Counted from the stretch's first letter, positions 17,777 to 26,311 are shown. The stretch is 26,929 nt of DNA from an uncultured Clostridium sp. (GCF_937920395.1 NZ_CALEVF010000020.1:1-26929), one strand, 5' to 3'. Program-made: numbers and translations. The notes: generated by a model from the letters alone, not told the origin.

Positions 17777-18934
17777 ATGAGAATGTATGATTACTTAGTA
17801 CCAGCGGTTAATTTTATGGGAGCAGGAGCCGTAAAAGTAGTAGGCGAAAGAGCTAAAATTTTAGGTGGAAAAAAAGCATTAATAGTAACTGATAAGTTTC
17901 TTCGTAGTCTTCCGGGCGGAGCAGTAGAACAAGTTGAAGTTTCATTAAAGGCAGCAGGAATTAGTTTTGTATTCTATGATGATGTTGAACCAAATCCTAA
18001 GGATAGAAACGCAATTGCAGGTGTAAAAGTATTCAAGGATGAAAAATGTGACATGATTATTACAGTTGGTGGCGGAAGTTCACATGACTGCGGTAAAAGT
18101 ATCGGTATATTAGCAACTCATCCAGGAGAATTAGTTGACTATGCAGGTATAGAGACTCTTGCAAATCCACTTCCTCCAATTATTGCTGTTAATACCACAG
18201 CTGGAACAGGTAGTGAAGTTACTCGTCACTGCGTTATTACTAATACTAAAACTAATATTAAATTTGTTATAGTTAGTTGGAGAAACTTACCATCAGTTTC
18301 AATCAATGACCCATTAACAATGGTTGGAATGCCTGCAGGACTTACAGCTGCAACTGGTATGGATGCTTTGACTCATGCTATAGAAGCATACGTTTCAAAG
18401 GATGCTAATCCTGTTACAGATGCGTCAGCTATCCAAGCTATTAAATTAATATCAAACAACTTACGACAAGCTTATGCACTAGGTGAAAACTTAGTAGCTA
18501 GAGAAAATATGTGTTATGCTTCACTACTTGCTGGTATGGCATTTAATAATGCTAACTTAGGTTATGTACATGCAATGGCTCACCAATTAGGTGGACTTTA
18601 TGATATGCCTCATGGTGTAGCTAATGCTATATTACTTCCATTCGTTGAGAAATGGAATGTTATTTCAAATCCACAGAAATTTGCTGATATAGCAGAATTC
18701 ATGGGTGAAAACATACAAGGACTTTCAGTACTAGATGCAGCACAGAAATCTATCGATGCTATGTTTAGACTTGCAAAAGATGTTGGAATTCCAGCTAACC
18801 TAAGATCACAAGGAGTTAAAGAAGAAGACCTCGAATATATGGCTGAATGGGCATTAAAAGATGGGAATGCCTTTAGTAACCCAAGAAAAGGAAACAATAA
18901 AGATATTGTTGAATTATTTAAATCAGCATTTTAA
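17777..18934 (+). CDS. dhaT: 1,3-propanediol dehydrogenase (DhaT)
   Basis: Iron-dependent (type III) alcohol dehydrogenase of 385 aa that reduces 3-hydroxypropionaldehyde to 1,3-propanediol with NADH. The cofactor-binding GGGSSHDCGK is at 98-107. Another family signature, TAGTGSEVTRHCVI, is at 141-154. Metal ligands fit Asp196 and His200 in DALTHAIEAY, His265 in GYVHAMAHQ and His279 in MPHG. Length and ends match DhaT of glycerol fermenters. It has a strong ribosome site (AAGGAGG, 8 bases from ATG). It is the first gene of the cluster dhaT-dhaB1-dhaB2, whereas in C. butyricum dhaT is last. Relatives include butanol and methanol dehydrogenases, but the neighbours make DhaT by far the best call. 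Confidence 0.94.
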   Translation: MRMYDYLVPAVNFMGAGAVKVVGERAKILGGKKALIVTDKFLRSLPGGAVEQVEVSLKAAGISFVFYDDVEPNPKDRNAIAGVKVFKDEKCDMIITVGGGSSHDCGKSIGILATHPGELVDYAGIETLANPLPPIIAVNTTAGTGSEVTRHCVITNTKTNIKFVIVSWRNLPSVSINDPLTMVGMPAGLTAATGMDALTHAIEAYVSKDANPVTDASAIQAIKLISNNLRQAYALGENLVARENMCYASLLAGMAFNNANLGYVHAMAHQLGGLYDMPHGVANAILLPFVEKWNVISNPQKFADIAEFMGENIQGLSVLDAAQKSIDAMFRLAKDVGIPANLRSQGVKEEDLEYMAEWALKDGNAFSNPRKGNNKDIVELFKSAF

Positions 18935-18961
18935 TGAAAATGAAACTATAAGTTAAATCAC

Positions 18962-19003
18962 TTATAATATGTCCTTGATGTAATAATTGAGGACATATTA
19001 TAA
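18962..19003 (+). terminator. Perfect 13-bp hairpin between dhaT and dhaB1
   Basis: Bases 18962-18974 and 18991-19003 are perfect inverted copies around a 16-base loop. No clear T run follows. It may act as a weak terminator or as an mRNA-processing or stabilising stem that sets the DhaT to DhaB1 ratio. Confidence 0.55.
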
Positions 19004-19039
19004 ATTACTTATATCTTTGATAGTTATAAATTTAACAAT

Positions 19040-19075
19040 AACTTATATTTAAAAATATAGGATAAAATATAAGTT
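19040..19075 (+). repeat. Perfect 11-bp inverted repeat in the dhaB1 leader
   Basis: AACTTATATTT (19040-19050) and AAATATAAGTT (19065-19075) are perfect inverted copies, 14 bases apart, ending ~58 bases before the dhaB1 start. It could be an operator or an RNA stem. Confidence 0.55.
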
Positions 19076-19133
19076 TTATGAATTGTAAACAGAAGTTATT
19101 TATAAAAAATATTTTAAGAGAGGAAGTTTTAAT

Positions 19134-21539
19134 ATGTATGTTTTACAAAATGGATTTAGTAAACCAACAAAGAGGATAGAGGCATTAAAGGAACAAATAC
19201 TTTTAGCGGTACCATGTATTGAAGTTGACAGAGCGTTATTAATAACAGAATCATTTAAAGAAACAGAAGGACAACCTGCAGTAGTTCGTAGGGCTAGAGC
19301 ACTTGAAAAGATATTAAATGAAATTCCTATTATTATAAGAGACGAGGAGCTAATAGTTGGAAGTTTGACTAAGGAAGCAAGATCAGCTCAAATTTTTCCT
19401 GAGTTCTCAAATAAGTGGATTAAAGATGAATTTGAAACAATAGGAAAGAGAAAAGGTGATTCATTCCAAATTACTGAAAAGGCAAAGAAGCAGCTTACAG
19501 AAGTATTTAATTATTGGGAAGGTAAAACCACTAATGAACTTGCTACTTCATATATGTATCCAGAAACTATAGAGGCAATGAATGAAAATGTATTCACAGT
19601 TGCAAACTATTATCTTAATGGTGTAGGACATGTATCTGTAGATTACGCTAAGGTTTTAGCTAAAGGATATAAAGGAATTATTGAAGAAGTTGAATGTGCA
19701 ATGGTTGCTGCTGATAAAGAAAATCCGCAGTATATTAAGCAAAAACTATTTTGGGAATCTATCATCGGTTCTTGCAAAGCAGTAATTAATTATGCACATA
19801 GATATGCAAAACTTGCTAGAGAAATGGCTTCAAAAGAATCTAATGAAAAGCGCGCTAAAGAATTAATACAAATAGCTAAAAACTGTGAAACAGTACCTGA
19901 AAATGGAGCAACTAATTTTTATGAAGCTTGCCAATCATTTTGGTTTGTACATGCAGTTATAAATATAGAATCAAATGGACATTCTATTTCTCCAACAAGA
20001 TTTGATCAATACATGTATCCATATTATGAAATAGAATTAAATTCAGGAAATTTTGACATATATAAAATTCAAGAACTTATTGATTGTGTATGGGTTAAAT
20101 TAAATGATATTAACAAAGTTCGTGATGAAGTATCAACAAGGGCATTTGGTGGATATCCATTGTTTCAAAACCTAATTGTAGGTGGACAAGATAGAGAAGG
20201 CAAAGATGCTACAAATGATTTATCATACATGTGCATAGATGCTACAGCTCATGTAAGATTAGCAGCACCTTCATTCTCGGTAAGAATATGGAACAAAACT
20301 CCAGATGAATTCCTATTAAGATCTTGTGAGTTAAGCAGATTAGGTACGGGTATGCCAGCATTTTATAATGATGAAGTTGTAATTACTGCATTAGTTAGTA
20401 ATGGATTAACAATTGAAGATGCTAGAGAATATGGAATTATAGGCTGCGTTGAACCTCAAAAACCAGGTAAAACAGAAGGATGGCATGATTCAGGTTTCTT
20501 TAATTTAGCAAGACTATTAATAGTCACTATAAATAATGGTATGAGTAATGGAAAACAAATAGGACCTAAGACTGGAGAATTTACAGAGTTTAAGTCTATT
20601 GAAGAAATTATTGAAGCCTATACAAAACAAATGGAATACTTTGTTTATCAATTATCAGTGGCAGACAATTCTATTGATCTTGCTCATGCACAGAGGGCTC
20701 CATTACCATTCCTATCTTGTATGGTTGATGACTGTATAACAGACGGCATGTCACTTCAAGAAGGTGGAGCACATTATAACTTTACAGGACCACAAGGTGT
20801 TGGTGTTGCAAATGTAGGCGACTCTTTTGCAGCTATAAAAAAACTTGTATTTGATGATAAAAAGATAACTTTAAAAGAATTAAAAGAAGCTTTAGACACT
20901 AACTTTGGTGAAGAAGATTCAAATTCAAAGTTAGACTTTGAGGATATAAGACAAATGTTAATTCATAGAGCTCCTAAGTTTGGTAATGATATTGATGAAG
21001 TTGATGAACTAGCAAGGCAAGGAGCATATATTTACTGTAAAGAAGTTCAAAAACATAAAAATCCAAGAGGTGGAAGATTCCATGCGGGATTGTATCCAGC
21101 AGCAATTAACATCCTATTTGGTGATCTTATTGGAGCAACTCCAGATGGTAGAAAAGCACATGAAGCATTAGCTGATGGTGTGTCTCCAGTTAGAGGAGCT
21201 GATAGTAATGGACCAACGGCTGCTATAAATTCAGTAGCTAAATTAGATCATTTTATTGCATCTAATGGTACTTTATTAAATCAAAAATTCCATCCAGGTT
21301 CAATTGCTGGAAGTACTGGATTAAATAATTTAGCATCACTTGTTAGAAGCTTTTTCGATCAAAAGGGAATGCATGTACAATTCAATATAATAGATAAGAA
21401 AACGCTTGTTGAAGCACAAAAGGATCCAAGTAAATATAGAGATTTAGTAGTACGTGTTGCTGGTTACAGTGCACAATTTATAACATTAGATAAAGCAATT
21501 CAAGATGATATTATAAAGAGAACTGAACAAACTTTTTAA
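19134..21539 (+). CDS. dhaB1: B12-independent glycerol dehydratase, glycyl radical enzyme (DhaB1)
   Basis: Oxygen-sensitive glycyl radical enzyme that dehydrates glycerol to 3-hydroxypropionaldehyde without coenzyme B12. Pyruvate-formate-lyase-like domain ~1-650 and glycine radical domain ~680-801. The active-site Cys438 and Glu440 lie in IIGCVEPQ, Asp452 in GWHDSG, His166 in GVGHVS, and His283/Ser284 in NGHSIS. These correspond to the glycerol-binding set known from the C. butyricum enzyme. The radical Gly777 is in RVAGYSAQF. At 801 aa it is slightly longer than C. butyricum DhaB1 (787), with extra residues around 593-604. GAGAGG lies ~9 bases before the ATG. dhaB2, which activates it, follows 16 bases later. 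A propanediol or choline lyase role is less likely given these residues and dhaT next door. Confidence 0.94.
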   Translation: MYVLQNGFSKPTKRIEALKEQILLAVPCIEVDRALLITESFKETEGQPAVVRRARALEKILNEIPIIIRDEELIVGSLTKEARSAQIFPEFSNKWIKDEFETIGKRKGDSFQITEKAKKQLTEVFNYWEGKTTNELATSYMYPETIEAMNENVFTVANYYLNGVGHVSVDYAKVLAKGYKGIIEEVECAMVAADKENPQYIKQKLFWESIIGSCKAVINYAHRYAKLAREMASKESNEKRAKELIQIAKNCETVPENGATNFYEACQSFWFVHAVINIESNGHSISPTRFDQYMYPYYEIELNSGNFDIYKIQELIDCVWVKLNDINKVRDEVSTRAFGGYPLFQNLIVGGQDREGKDATNDLSYMCIDATAHVRLAAPSFSVRIWNKTPDEFLLRSCELSRLGTGMPAFYNDEVVITALVSNGLTIEDAREYGIIGCVEPQKPGKTEGWHDSGFFNLARLLIVTINNGMSNGKQIGPKTGEFTEFKSIEEIIEAYTKQMEYFVYQLSVADNSIDLAHAQRAPLPFLSCMVDDCITDGMSLQEGGAHYNFTGPQGVGVANVGDSFAAIKKLVFDDKKITLKELKEALDTNFGEEDSNSKLDFEDIRQMLIHRAPKFGNDIDEVDELARQGAYIYCKEVQKHKNPRGGRFHAGLYPAAINILFGDLIGATPDGRKAHEALADGVSPVRGADSNGPTAAINSVAKLDHFIASNGTLLNQKFHPGSIAGSTGLNNLASLVRSFFDQKGMHVQFNIIDKKTLVEAQKDPSKYRDLVVRVAGYSAQFITLDKAIQDDIIKRTEQTF

Positions 21540-21555
21540 AAAGGAGGAAAAGCAG

Positions 21556-22485
21556 ATGCCGATAAGAAGAATTAATTATAAGCAAGAAGGCAAAATTTTT
21601 AATATGCAACGCTTTTCTATACATGATGGACCTGGTATTAGAACAATAGTGTTTTTTAAAGGATGTCCTTTAAAATGTGATTGGTGTAGTAATCCAGAAT
21701 CACAAGATCCATTAGTTCAAATTATGTTTAATGAAAAAAATTGCATTGAATGTGGGAAATGCGAAAAAAATTGCCCAGTAGGTGCAATTGATATGCTAAG
21801 ACCTGGAAGAATAGATAGAGAAAAATGCACAAGTTGTGGAGTTTGCGCTGATAATTGTTATCCAGGAGGTCTTGTAAAATCTGGAGAAGAAACTACTGTA
21901 GAAAAGGTAATGGCTGAACTAAAGAAAGAAACTATTCAGTTTAGACGTTCCGGAGGTGGAGTTACATTATCTGGAGGAGAATTACTTATGCAACCAGAAT
22001 TTGCAATTGAACTTTTAAAAGCTTGCAAGTCAATGGGATGGCATACTGCATTAGAAACTACAGGTTATGCTAGTGAAGATACAATTAATAAAATAATGCC
22101 TTGGGTTGATTTAGTGCTTTTAGATATAAAACACTTAAATGATGAAAAACATAAAAAATATGTTCATGTAAGTAATGAGATAATAGTTAAAAATGCTAAA
22201 AAAATAGCGGCTACAGGCAAAGAGCTTATTATAAGAGTACCTGTTATTCCACAATTTAATTGTGATGAAAACAGTATATCTGATATTGCTAAGTTTGCTA
22301 AAAGTTTAAATGCAGTAAAGCACATAGATTTATTACCATATCATAAGCTTGGTGCTAATAAGTATGAGAACTTAGGGCTAGATTATACAATGGGACAGGA
22401 AATTAAAACGCCAGATGAAGATACTATGAATAACTTTAAAAAAATAGTAGAGGACTATGGATTAGAATGTACTATTGGAGGCTAA
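21556..22485 (+). CDS. dhaB2: Glycerol dehydratase activating enzyme, radical SAM (DhaB2)
   Basis: Radical S-adenosylmethionine activase (309 aa) that abstracts a hydrogen from Gly777 of DhaB1 to create its glycyl radical. Near the N-terminus GPGIRTIVFFKGCPLKC supplies the CxxxCxxC cluster motif (GCPLKCDWCSN). Two ferredoxin-like 4Fe-4S motifs follow: CIECGKCEKNCPVGA (about 62-76) and CTSCGVCADNCYPGG (about 93-107), the insert typical of this activase group. The SAM-contact stretch GGGVTLSGGELLMQ follows (about 134-147). It has a strong ribosome site (AAAGGAGG, 9 bases from ATG) and sits 16 bases after dhaB1, so the two are translated from one message. A clear terminator follows. Confidence 0.94.
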   Translation: MPIRRINYKQEGKIFNMQRFSIHDGPGIRTIVFFKGCPLKCDWCSNPESQDPLVQIMFNEKNCIECGKCEKNCPVGAIDMLRPGRIDREKCTSCGVCADNCYPGGLVKSGEETTVEKVMAELKKETIQFRRSGGGVTLSGGELLMQPEFAIELLKACKSMGWHTALETTGYASEDTINKIMPWVDLVLLDIKHLNDEKHKKYVHVSNEIIVKNAKKIAATGKELIIRVPVIPQFNCDENSISDIAKFAKSLNAVKHIDLLPYHKLGANKYENLGLDYTMGQEIKTPDEDTMNNFKKIVEDYGLECTIGG

Positions 22486-22559
22486 AGAAGAATAAACACT
22501 ATCTACTTATAATCTTATAATTTAAGAGTTAACTGCTAACAAAGCAATTTAATTTATAG

Positions 22560-22606
22560 CCCTAATTATTGAACAATATTGTTTCAGTAATTAGGGTCTA
22601 TTTTTT
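22560..22606 (+). terminator. Rho-independent terminator after dhaB2
   Basis: Bases 22560-22573 pair with 22583-22596 (14 bp with one G-T pair), followed by TCTATTTTTT. It ends the dha operon. Confidence 0.88.
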
Positions 22607-22628
22607 AGAGTTAATATAATATTCATGA

Positions 22629-22634
22629 TATAAT
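22629..22634 (+). promoter_or_regulatory. -10 box (TATAAT) of the MATE gene
   Basis: A perfect TATAAT lies 43 bases before the MATE start. The -35 region upstream is weak (TTAGAG or TAGAGT). Confidence 0.45.
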
Positions 22635-22676
22635 GTGGTATATATTATATTAGTCGGTTAATGGAGGGCATGATTT

Positions 22677-24035
22677 ATGATAAGAGACTTAACAAAGGGT
22701 AGTCCAGCTAAAATTATTTTAGTTTTCACACTACCATTACTTATAGGTAATATTTTTCAACAATTCTATAGCTTAGCAGATACTCTGATTGTAGGACGTA
22801 CACTTGGAGTTAATGCATTAGCAACAGTAGGTTGTACTGCCAGCATTATGTTTCTTATACTTGGGTTTTCACAAGGATTAACTGCTGGATTTTCCATAAT
22901 CACAGCTACCTGTTTTGGAGCTGGAGATAAACAGGGGGTAAGACATAGTTATGTAGCAAGTATTGTGCTAAGTTTATTAATCACAATGATTCTTACAATT
23001 ATAAGCATTATATTTGCACGACCAATTTTAGATGTAATGCATACACCACCAGAAATAATAGAAGGTGCTTATAATTTTATAATTATAATTTTCGGCGGTA
23101 TTATAGTGTCAATGTTATTTAACTTGTTTTCTAATGTTATGAGAGCACTAGGAGACAGTAGAACACCGTTAATATTTTTAGCTATTGCTAGTATCATAAA
23201 TATAGTTTTAGATTTTGTATTCATTTTAAAATTCAACATGGGGGTTTCAGGTGCAGCATGGGCAACCACAATATCTCAAGGAATTTCTGCTATATTATGC
23301 TTTAGCCATATCATGAGAAATGTACCTATTTTAAAACTACACAGGAGTGATTGGCATTTAACAAAAAAAATCATATGGAATCATTTAAGAATGGGTCTTC
23401 CTATGGCATTTCAAGCTTCTATTATAGCAATCGGTGCAATTACTGTCCAATTTGCACTAAATAATTTAGGTGAACTATCCGTAGCTGCATACACGGCTGC
23501 GCAAAAAATTGATACACTAGCTATTCAACCTATGATGTCATTTGGTATTACAATGGCCACATTTGTAGCCCAAAACTATGGTGCAGGGAAAATAGAAAGA
23601 ATCCGTATTGGTATAAGGCAATGTAGTATCATATCAGTAGGTTTTAGCATTATTGTTGGTCTGTTTAATATTTTAGCTGGTCATTTTATGATATCGCTTT
23701 TTGTAGGGGACAACCATCCAAAAGTAGTATCTCTTGCACAAACATATTTAAATATCAATGGAGCATTATATTTTGTGTTAGCATTACTTTTTATTTACAG
23801 ATTTAGTCTTCAAGGATTAGGACAGAGTCTTGCGCCTACTTTAGCAGGAGTTATGGAACTAATTATGCGAACCTTTGCAGCTATAGTTTTATCAAAATAC
23901 TTAGGTTTTACAGGTATAGCAATGGCAAGTCCTCTTGCATGGATTGGTTCTTGTGTGCCGCTAGGAATTGCTTACTATATAACCCACAAAAAATTATATG
24001 GATTGAAGAAGCCTACTTGTGTAACCGAAAAATAA
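22677..24035 (+). CDS. MATE family efflux transporter
   Basis: Inner-membrane multidrug/metabolite exporter driven by sodium or protons (452 aa, normal length). About 12 membrane segments in two six-helix halves, with MATE_MatE-type motifs: LPLLIGNIFQQFYSLADTLIVGR at the N-terminus (about 18-40), MRALGDSRTPLIFLAI in the first half (about 157-172) and GLPMAFQASIIAIG at the start of the second half. The start ATG has GGAGGG eight bases upstream. It is a single gene following the dha terminator. The substrate is unknown. Confidence 0.93.
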   Translation: MIRDLTKGSPAKIILVFTLPLLIGNIFQQFYSLADTLIVGRTLGVNALATVGCTASIMFLILGFSQGLTAGFSIITATCFGAGDKQGVRHSYVASIVLSLLITMILTIISIIFARPILDVMHTPPEIIEGAYNFIIIIFGGIIVSMLFNLFSNVMRALGDSRTPLIFLAIASIINIVLDFVFILKFNMGVSGAAWATTISQGISAILCFSHIMRNVPILKLHRSDWHLTKKIIWNHLRMGLPMAFQASIIAIGAITVQFALNNLGELSVAAYTAAQKIDTLAIQPMMSFGITMATFVAQNYGAGKIERIRIGIRQCSIISVGFSIIVGLFNILAGHFMISLFVGDNHPKVVSLAQTYLNINGALYFVLALLFIYRFSLQGLGQSLAPTLAGVMELIMRTFAAIVLSKYLGFTGIAMASPLAWIGSCVPLGIAYYITHKKLYGLKKPTCVTEK

Positions 24036-24195
24036 TTTTAAAATAAAAGAATAAAGGAGAGTTTTGAGGCATATACATAGTTTGAGGTAATTATCATGGG
24101 GGATTTATATGTTGAAGCATTTGAGTAATTATGAATCAGAAAAAGCAAGATATTTTAGAGAATTCTAAGAATAATAGTTATAAGGAGCTTTTTAT
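24036..24195 (+). other. Leader-like region with several minute ORFs
   Basis: Between the MATE gene and the 59-aa ORF there are short overlapping frames. A 19-codon ORF at 24109-24168 starts MLKHLSNYES and has GGGGGA 5 bases upstream. A 22-codon ORF (24131-24199) overlaps the next gene's start by ATGA. Both are too short to claim as genes. They may be the remnant of a gene or a translational leader. Confidence 0.3.
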
Positions 24196-24375
24196 ATGAA
24201 TAATTATTTTGAATTATCTAATGAATGTGTAATAAAAATATCAAAAAAATATAATATTCCAGAGTTTTCTTTATATATGGAAAACCCAGTAACTATATCA
24301 GAAACATATAATATTCCAATAGAAGATTTAATTAAAATTATAGAACAATGTAACATGGATGATTATGAAAGATAA
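24196..24375 (+). CDS. Small unknown protein with repeated YNIP motif (59 aa)
   Basis: The ORF has ATG with AAGGAG eight bases upstream and a stop at 24373-24375. The protein has two related segments in tandem, each with KKYNIP or ETYNIP followed by a short hydrophobic helix (FSLYM, EDLIKII), about 20 residues apart. This could be a repeated helix-turn-helix-like or adaptor unit. It is acidic, with no membrane segment. No family is recognised. Confidence 0.5.
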   Translation: MNNYFELSNECVIKISKKYNIPEFSLYMENPVTISETYNIPIEDLIKIIEQCNMDDYER

Positions 24376-24436
24376 TTTTTCATAAGTCTGAACATAATAT
24401 TTTGGTTAAAGAAATCATGTATTAAAATAGGAGCCC

Positions 24437-24475
24437 AAGGTTATTATTTTATTTATTAAATAAAATAATAACCTT
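24437..24475. terminator. Long perfect palindrome, bidirectional terminator
   Basis: A near-perfect palindrome: 24437-24455 pairs with 24457-24475 (19-bp arms). It sits between the convergent 59-aa ORF and the 71-aa gene, so it probably ends both transcripts. Confidence 0.7.
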
Positions 24476-24496
24476 AAGGTTTTATAAGATTAATGC

Positions 24497-24712
24497 TTAA
24501 TCTTTCTTTTTACTGTTAATAATACCAAGAACGTAATGAATAGTTTGTTGTTGTGCAAATAATTTTTCATCACAACATGTAATATATGTATTTATAAGTT
24601 TATATCCACTACTAAGTAATTCATTGACCATATAAGTTCCAATTTCTGAATTATTATTAATAGATCCGTCTATTGTGACTTCTCTTATAGATAAAATGTT
24701 GTTTAAGTCCAT
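24497..24712 (-). CDS. Small unknown protein (71 aa)
   Basis: I prefer the ATG at 24712 over the TTG three codons earlier: GGAG lies nine bases before the ATG but directly abuts the TTG, which could not then be used. The protein ends with LLSSGYKLINTYITCCDEKLF and QQQTIHYVLGI, a pattern (NELL..GYKL ... YVLG) seen in small DUF1737/DUF4177-like clostridial proteins, but that is only a resemblance. It has two adjacent Cys, no membrane segment and a Lys-rich end. Confidence 0.6.
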   Translation of the reverse strand: MDLNNILSIREVTIDGSINNNSEIGTYMVNELLSSGYKLINTYITCCDEKLFAQQQTIHYVLGIINSKKKD

Positions 24713-24813
24713 ATATATCAACTCCTTTCTTTGAGGTTTATATTTATAGGATAAAACCGAATTTGATATAATATAAATTTTACTAATGATATTAGTATTA
24801 TGTGACAGTTTAA

Positions 24814-25098
24814 TTATCTATTATTGTCTTTGTCTTGGTCAATTTGTCTTGTTATTTTTTTTAATTCAGTTATAACTTCACCATCTATTTCTTTTTTACC
24901 TAACTGCTTAAGTATTTTAAGTAAAAGCTTATCCATTGCATCTGAAATCACTGTAGTTGCACTTGTTAATGTAATTTGTTTATTTTGTATATCATTAGAT
25001 ATTTCATTGGTAAATATGGAGTTACCTTTATTTCCATCCGTAATTTTAGAGAATTCACTTGTAAGTGAAGTCAAATTCATACCCCCCCTTTTAATCAT
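24814..25098 (-). CDS. Small unknown protein (94 aa)
   Basis: I do not recognise a family. The N-terminal half is polar; the C-terminal half (about 45-90) is predicted helical and charged (MDKLLLKILKQLGKKE...), which suggests a coiled or oligomerising helix. The start is uncertain: the first ATG (25098) has AAAGGTAG about 11 bases upstream, while the ATG at codon 7 follows a run of seven G (25082-25088) that is very close to it. The next gene downstream on this strand is the 71-aa ORF, 101 bases away. Confidence 0.5.
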   Translation of the reverse strand: MIKRGGMNLTSLTSEFSKITDGNKGNSIFTNEISNDIQNKQITLTSATTVISDAMDKLLLKILKQLGKKEIDGEVITELKKITRQIDQDKDNNR

Positions 25099-25323
25099 AA
25101 TGCGGTATTACTACCTTTCATACCATTTTGTTAATATCCTTTTATATACGTTTAACATATAAGCAATTTTTTAATAATTTGTTTTGTCATAAGATTCTAT
25201 ATTCCACATTATTCTACATTTTTAATTATTTTCCTTCTAAAATTAAAAAAAATTTTTTTGAACTATTACCTTAATATATGACATAATATGGGATATTTTG
25301 TATAACTTTATACTTATTACAAA

Positions 25324-26037
25324 TCACTCGTGATTTAAGAAAGATCTATTATTTGATTTTTTGATTAGGATTTTTATAAAACAAATTATTGCTATAATTA
25401 TTATTACTAATAAAACAATTATAGTTTCTGTCTTTGAGTAGGAACCTAATTTAGATATTTGGTTACCTAAAAATACGTAGCCAATAATGGCCGGTAAAAT
25501 ACCTATGCCCGTAGAAACTAAAAATGGTATTAATTTCATATTACTTAAACCTGCTAAATAACTTAGAAAATCAAGGGGAACAAAAGGAAGTAATCTACCC
25601 ACCAAGACAACCTTGAATTCATGTTTATTATTTATTTCATCAACTTTTTTCCATAAATTCTTACTACGAATAATTTTTTTTACAAATACTTCTCCTAGAA
25701 ATCTAGCTAGATAAAAAGAAGTAGTTCCTTCCAGCATGGCACCAATCCAAGATATAACTATTCCCCAAAACATTCCAAAAATAGTTCCATTTGCTCCAGT
25801 TATCAAAAATGATGGAATAAGATATACTACAGAATGAAGTATCATTAAGAGAATACTTAATAATGGAGCAGCCCATCCCCAAGATCTAATTAAGGATATT
25901 ATATGCTCTATAGAATCATTATTTAGAATACTAATTATATTTTTAAAATCCACTTTAAATATAAAAATAACTGTTATTAATAAAAATAATGAAATTAAAT
26001 AAATAGTATATTTTTTACTTAACCGCTTAAAGGTCAT
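25324..26037 (-). CDS. TVP38/TMEM64 (VTT/DedA-like) membrane protein
   Basis: Membrane protein of the TVP38/TMEM64 SNARE-associated (VTT domain) family. I place the start at ATG 26037, since GGAGG lies eight bases upstream; the longer frame's TTG lies inside that ribosome site. That gives 237 aa. Membrane segments: ~10-30, ~45-65, ~65-95, ~170-195 and ~205-230. The VTT signature is visible: GANGTIFGMFWGIVISWIGA, FYLARFLGE, and GRLLPFVPLDFLSYLAGLS with the conserved R..P pattern. Bacterial relatives are linked to membrane homeostasis and lipid scrambling. It is a single gene with a hairpin upstream. Confidence 0.88.
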   Translation of the reverse strand: MTFKRLSKKYTIYLISLFLLITVIFIFKVDFKNIISILNNDSIEHIISLIRSWGWAAPLLSILLMILHSVVYLIPSFLITGANGTIFGMFWGIVISWIGAMLEGTTSFYLARFLGEVFVKKIIRSKNLWKKVDEINNKHEFKVVLVGRLLPFVPLDFLSYLAGLSNMKLIPFLVSTGIGILPAIIGYVFLGNQISKLGSYSKTETIIVLLVIIIIAIICFIKILIKKSNNRSFLNHE

Positions 26038-26157
26038 CGAAATATCCTCCAATATTATATTTTTAAAATATAATAATTTAAAATGTTACTATATTTAATT
26101 ACTTTATAAAATCTTATGATAGCTAATAAAAATATAATGGCAATAAAAAAAGTAAAA

Positions 26158-26222
26158 TGTCGTAAAAATATAATTGAACTAAGCCGCTAGTAACGGTTTA
26201 GTTCAATATTAATTTCACGACA
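26158..26222 (-). terminator. Large two-tier hairpin, likely terminator of the UspA gene
   Basis: The inner stem pairs 26173-26186 with 26194-26207 (14 bp, one G-T, 7-base loop). An outer stem TGTCGT (26158-26163) pairs with ACGACA (26217-26222) across 9-base internal arms. On the minus strand it lies about 90 bases past the UspA stop and runs into a T-rich tract (TTTTACTTTTTTTA). It is larger than most terminators and could be a small structured RNA. Confidence 0.5.
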
Positions 26223-26311
26223 GTTGTTATTTGTCTGTATGTTGTATTCAATAGCTTAATTTTAACTTATATATATGTAATAAACTACTATATAATTGCT
26301 ATTAATGGTGT

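Noticed and set aside
20910..20950. Extra residues in DhaB1 relative to C. butyricum as a possible insertion element
   Set aside because: Only about a dozen residues in a surface-like, low-complexity loop (FGEEDSNSKLDFED); ordinary length variation.
24824..25162. Plus-strand ORF of 112 codons rich in Leu and Ser
   Set aside because: It is antisense to the 94-aa gene, which has the more normal composition; the start has no ribosome site. Some doubt remains because the 94-aa gene is itself unrecognised.
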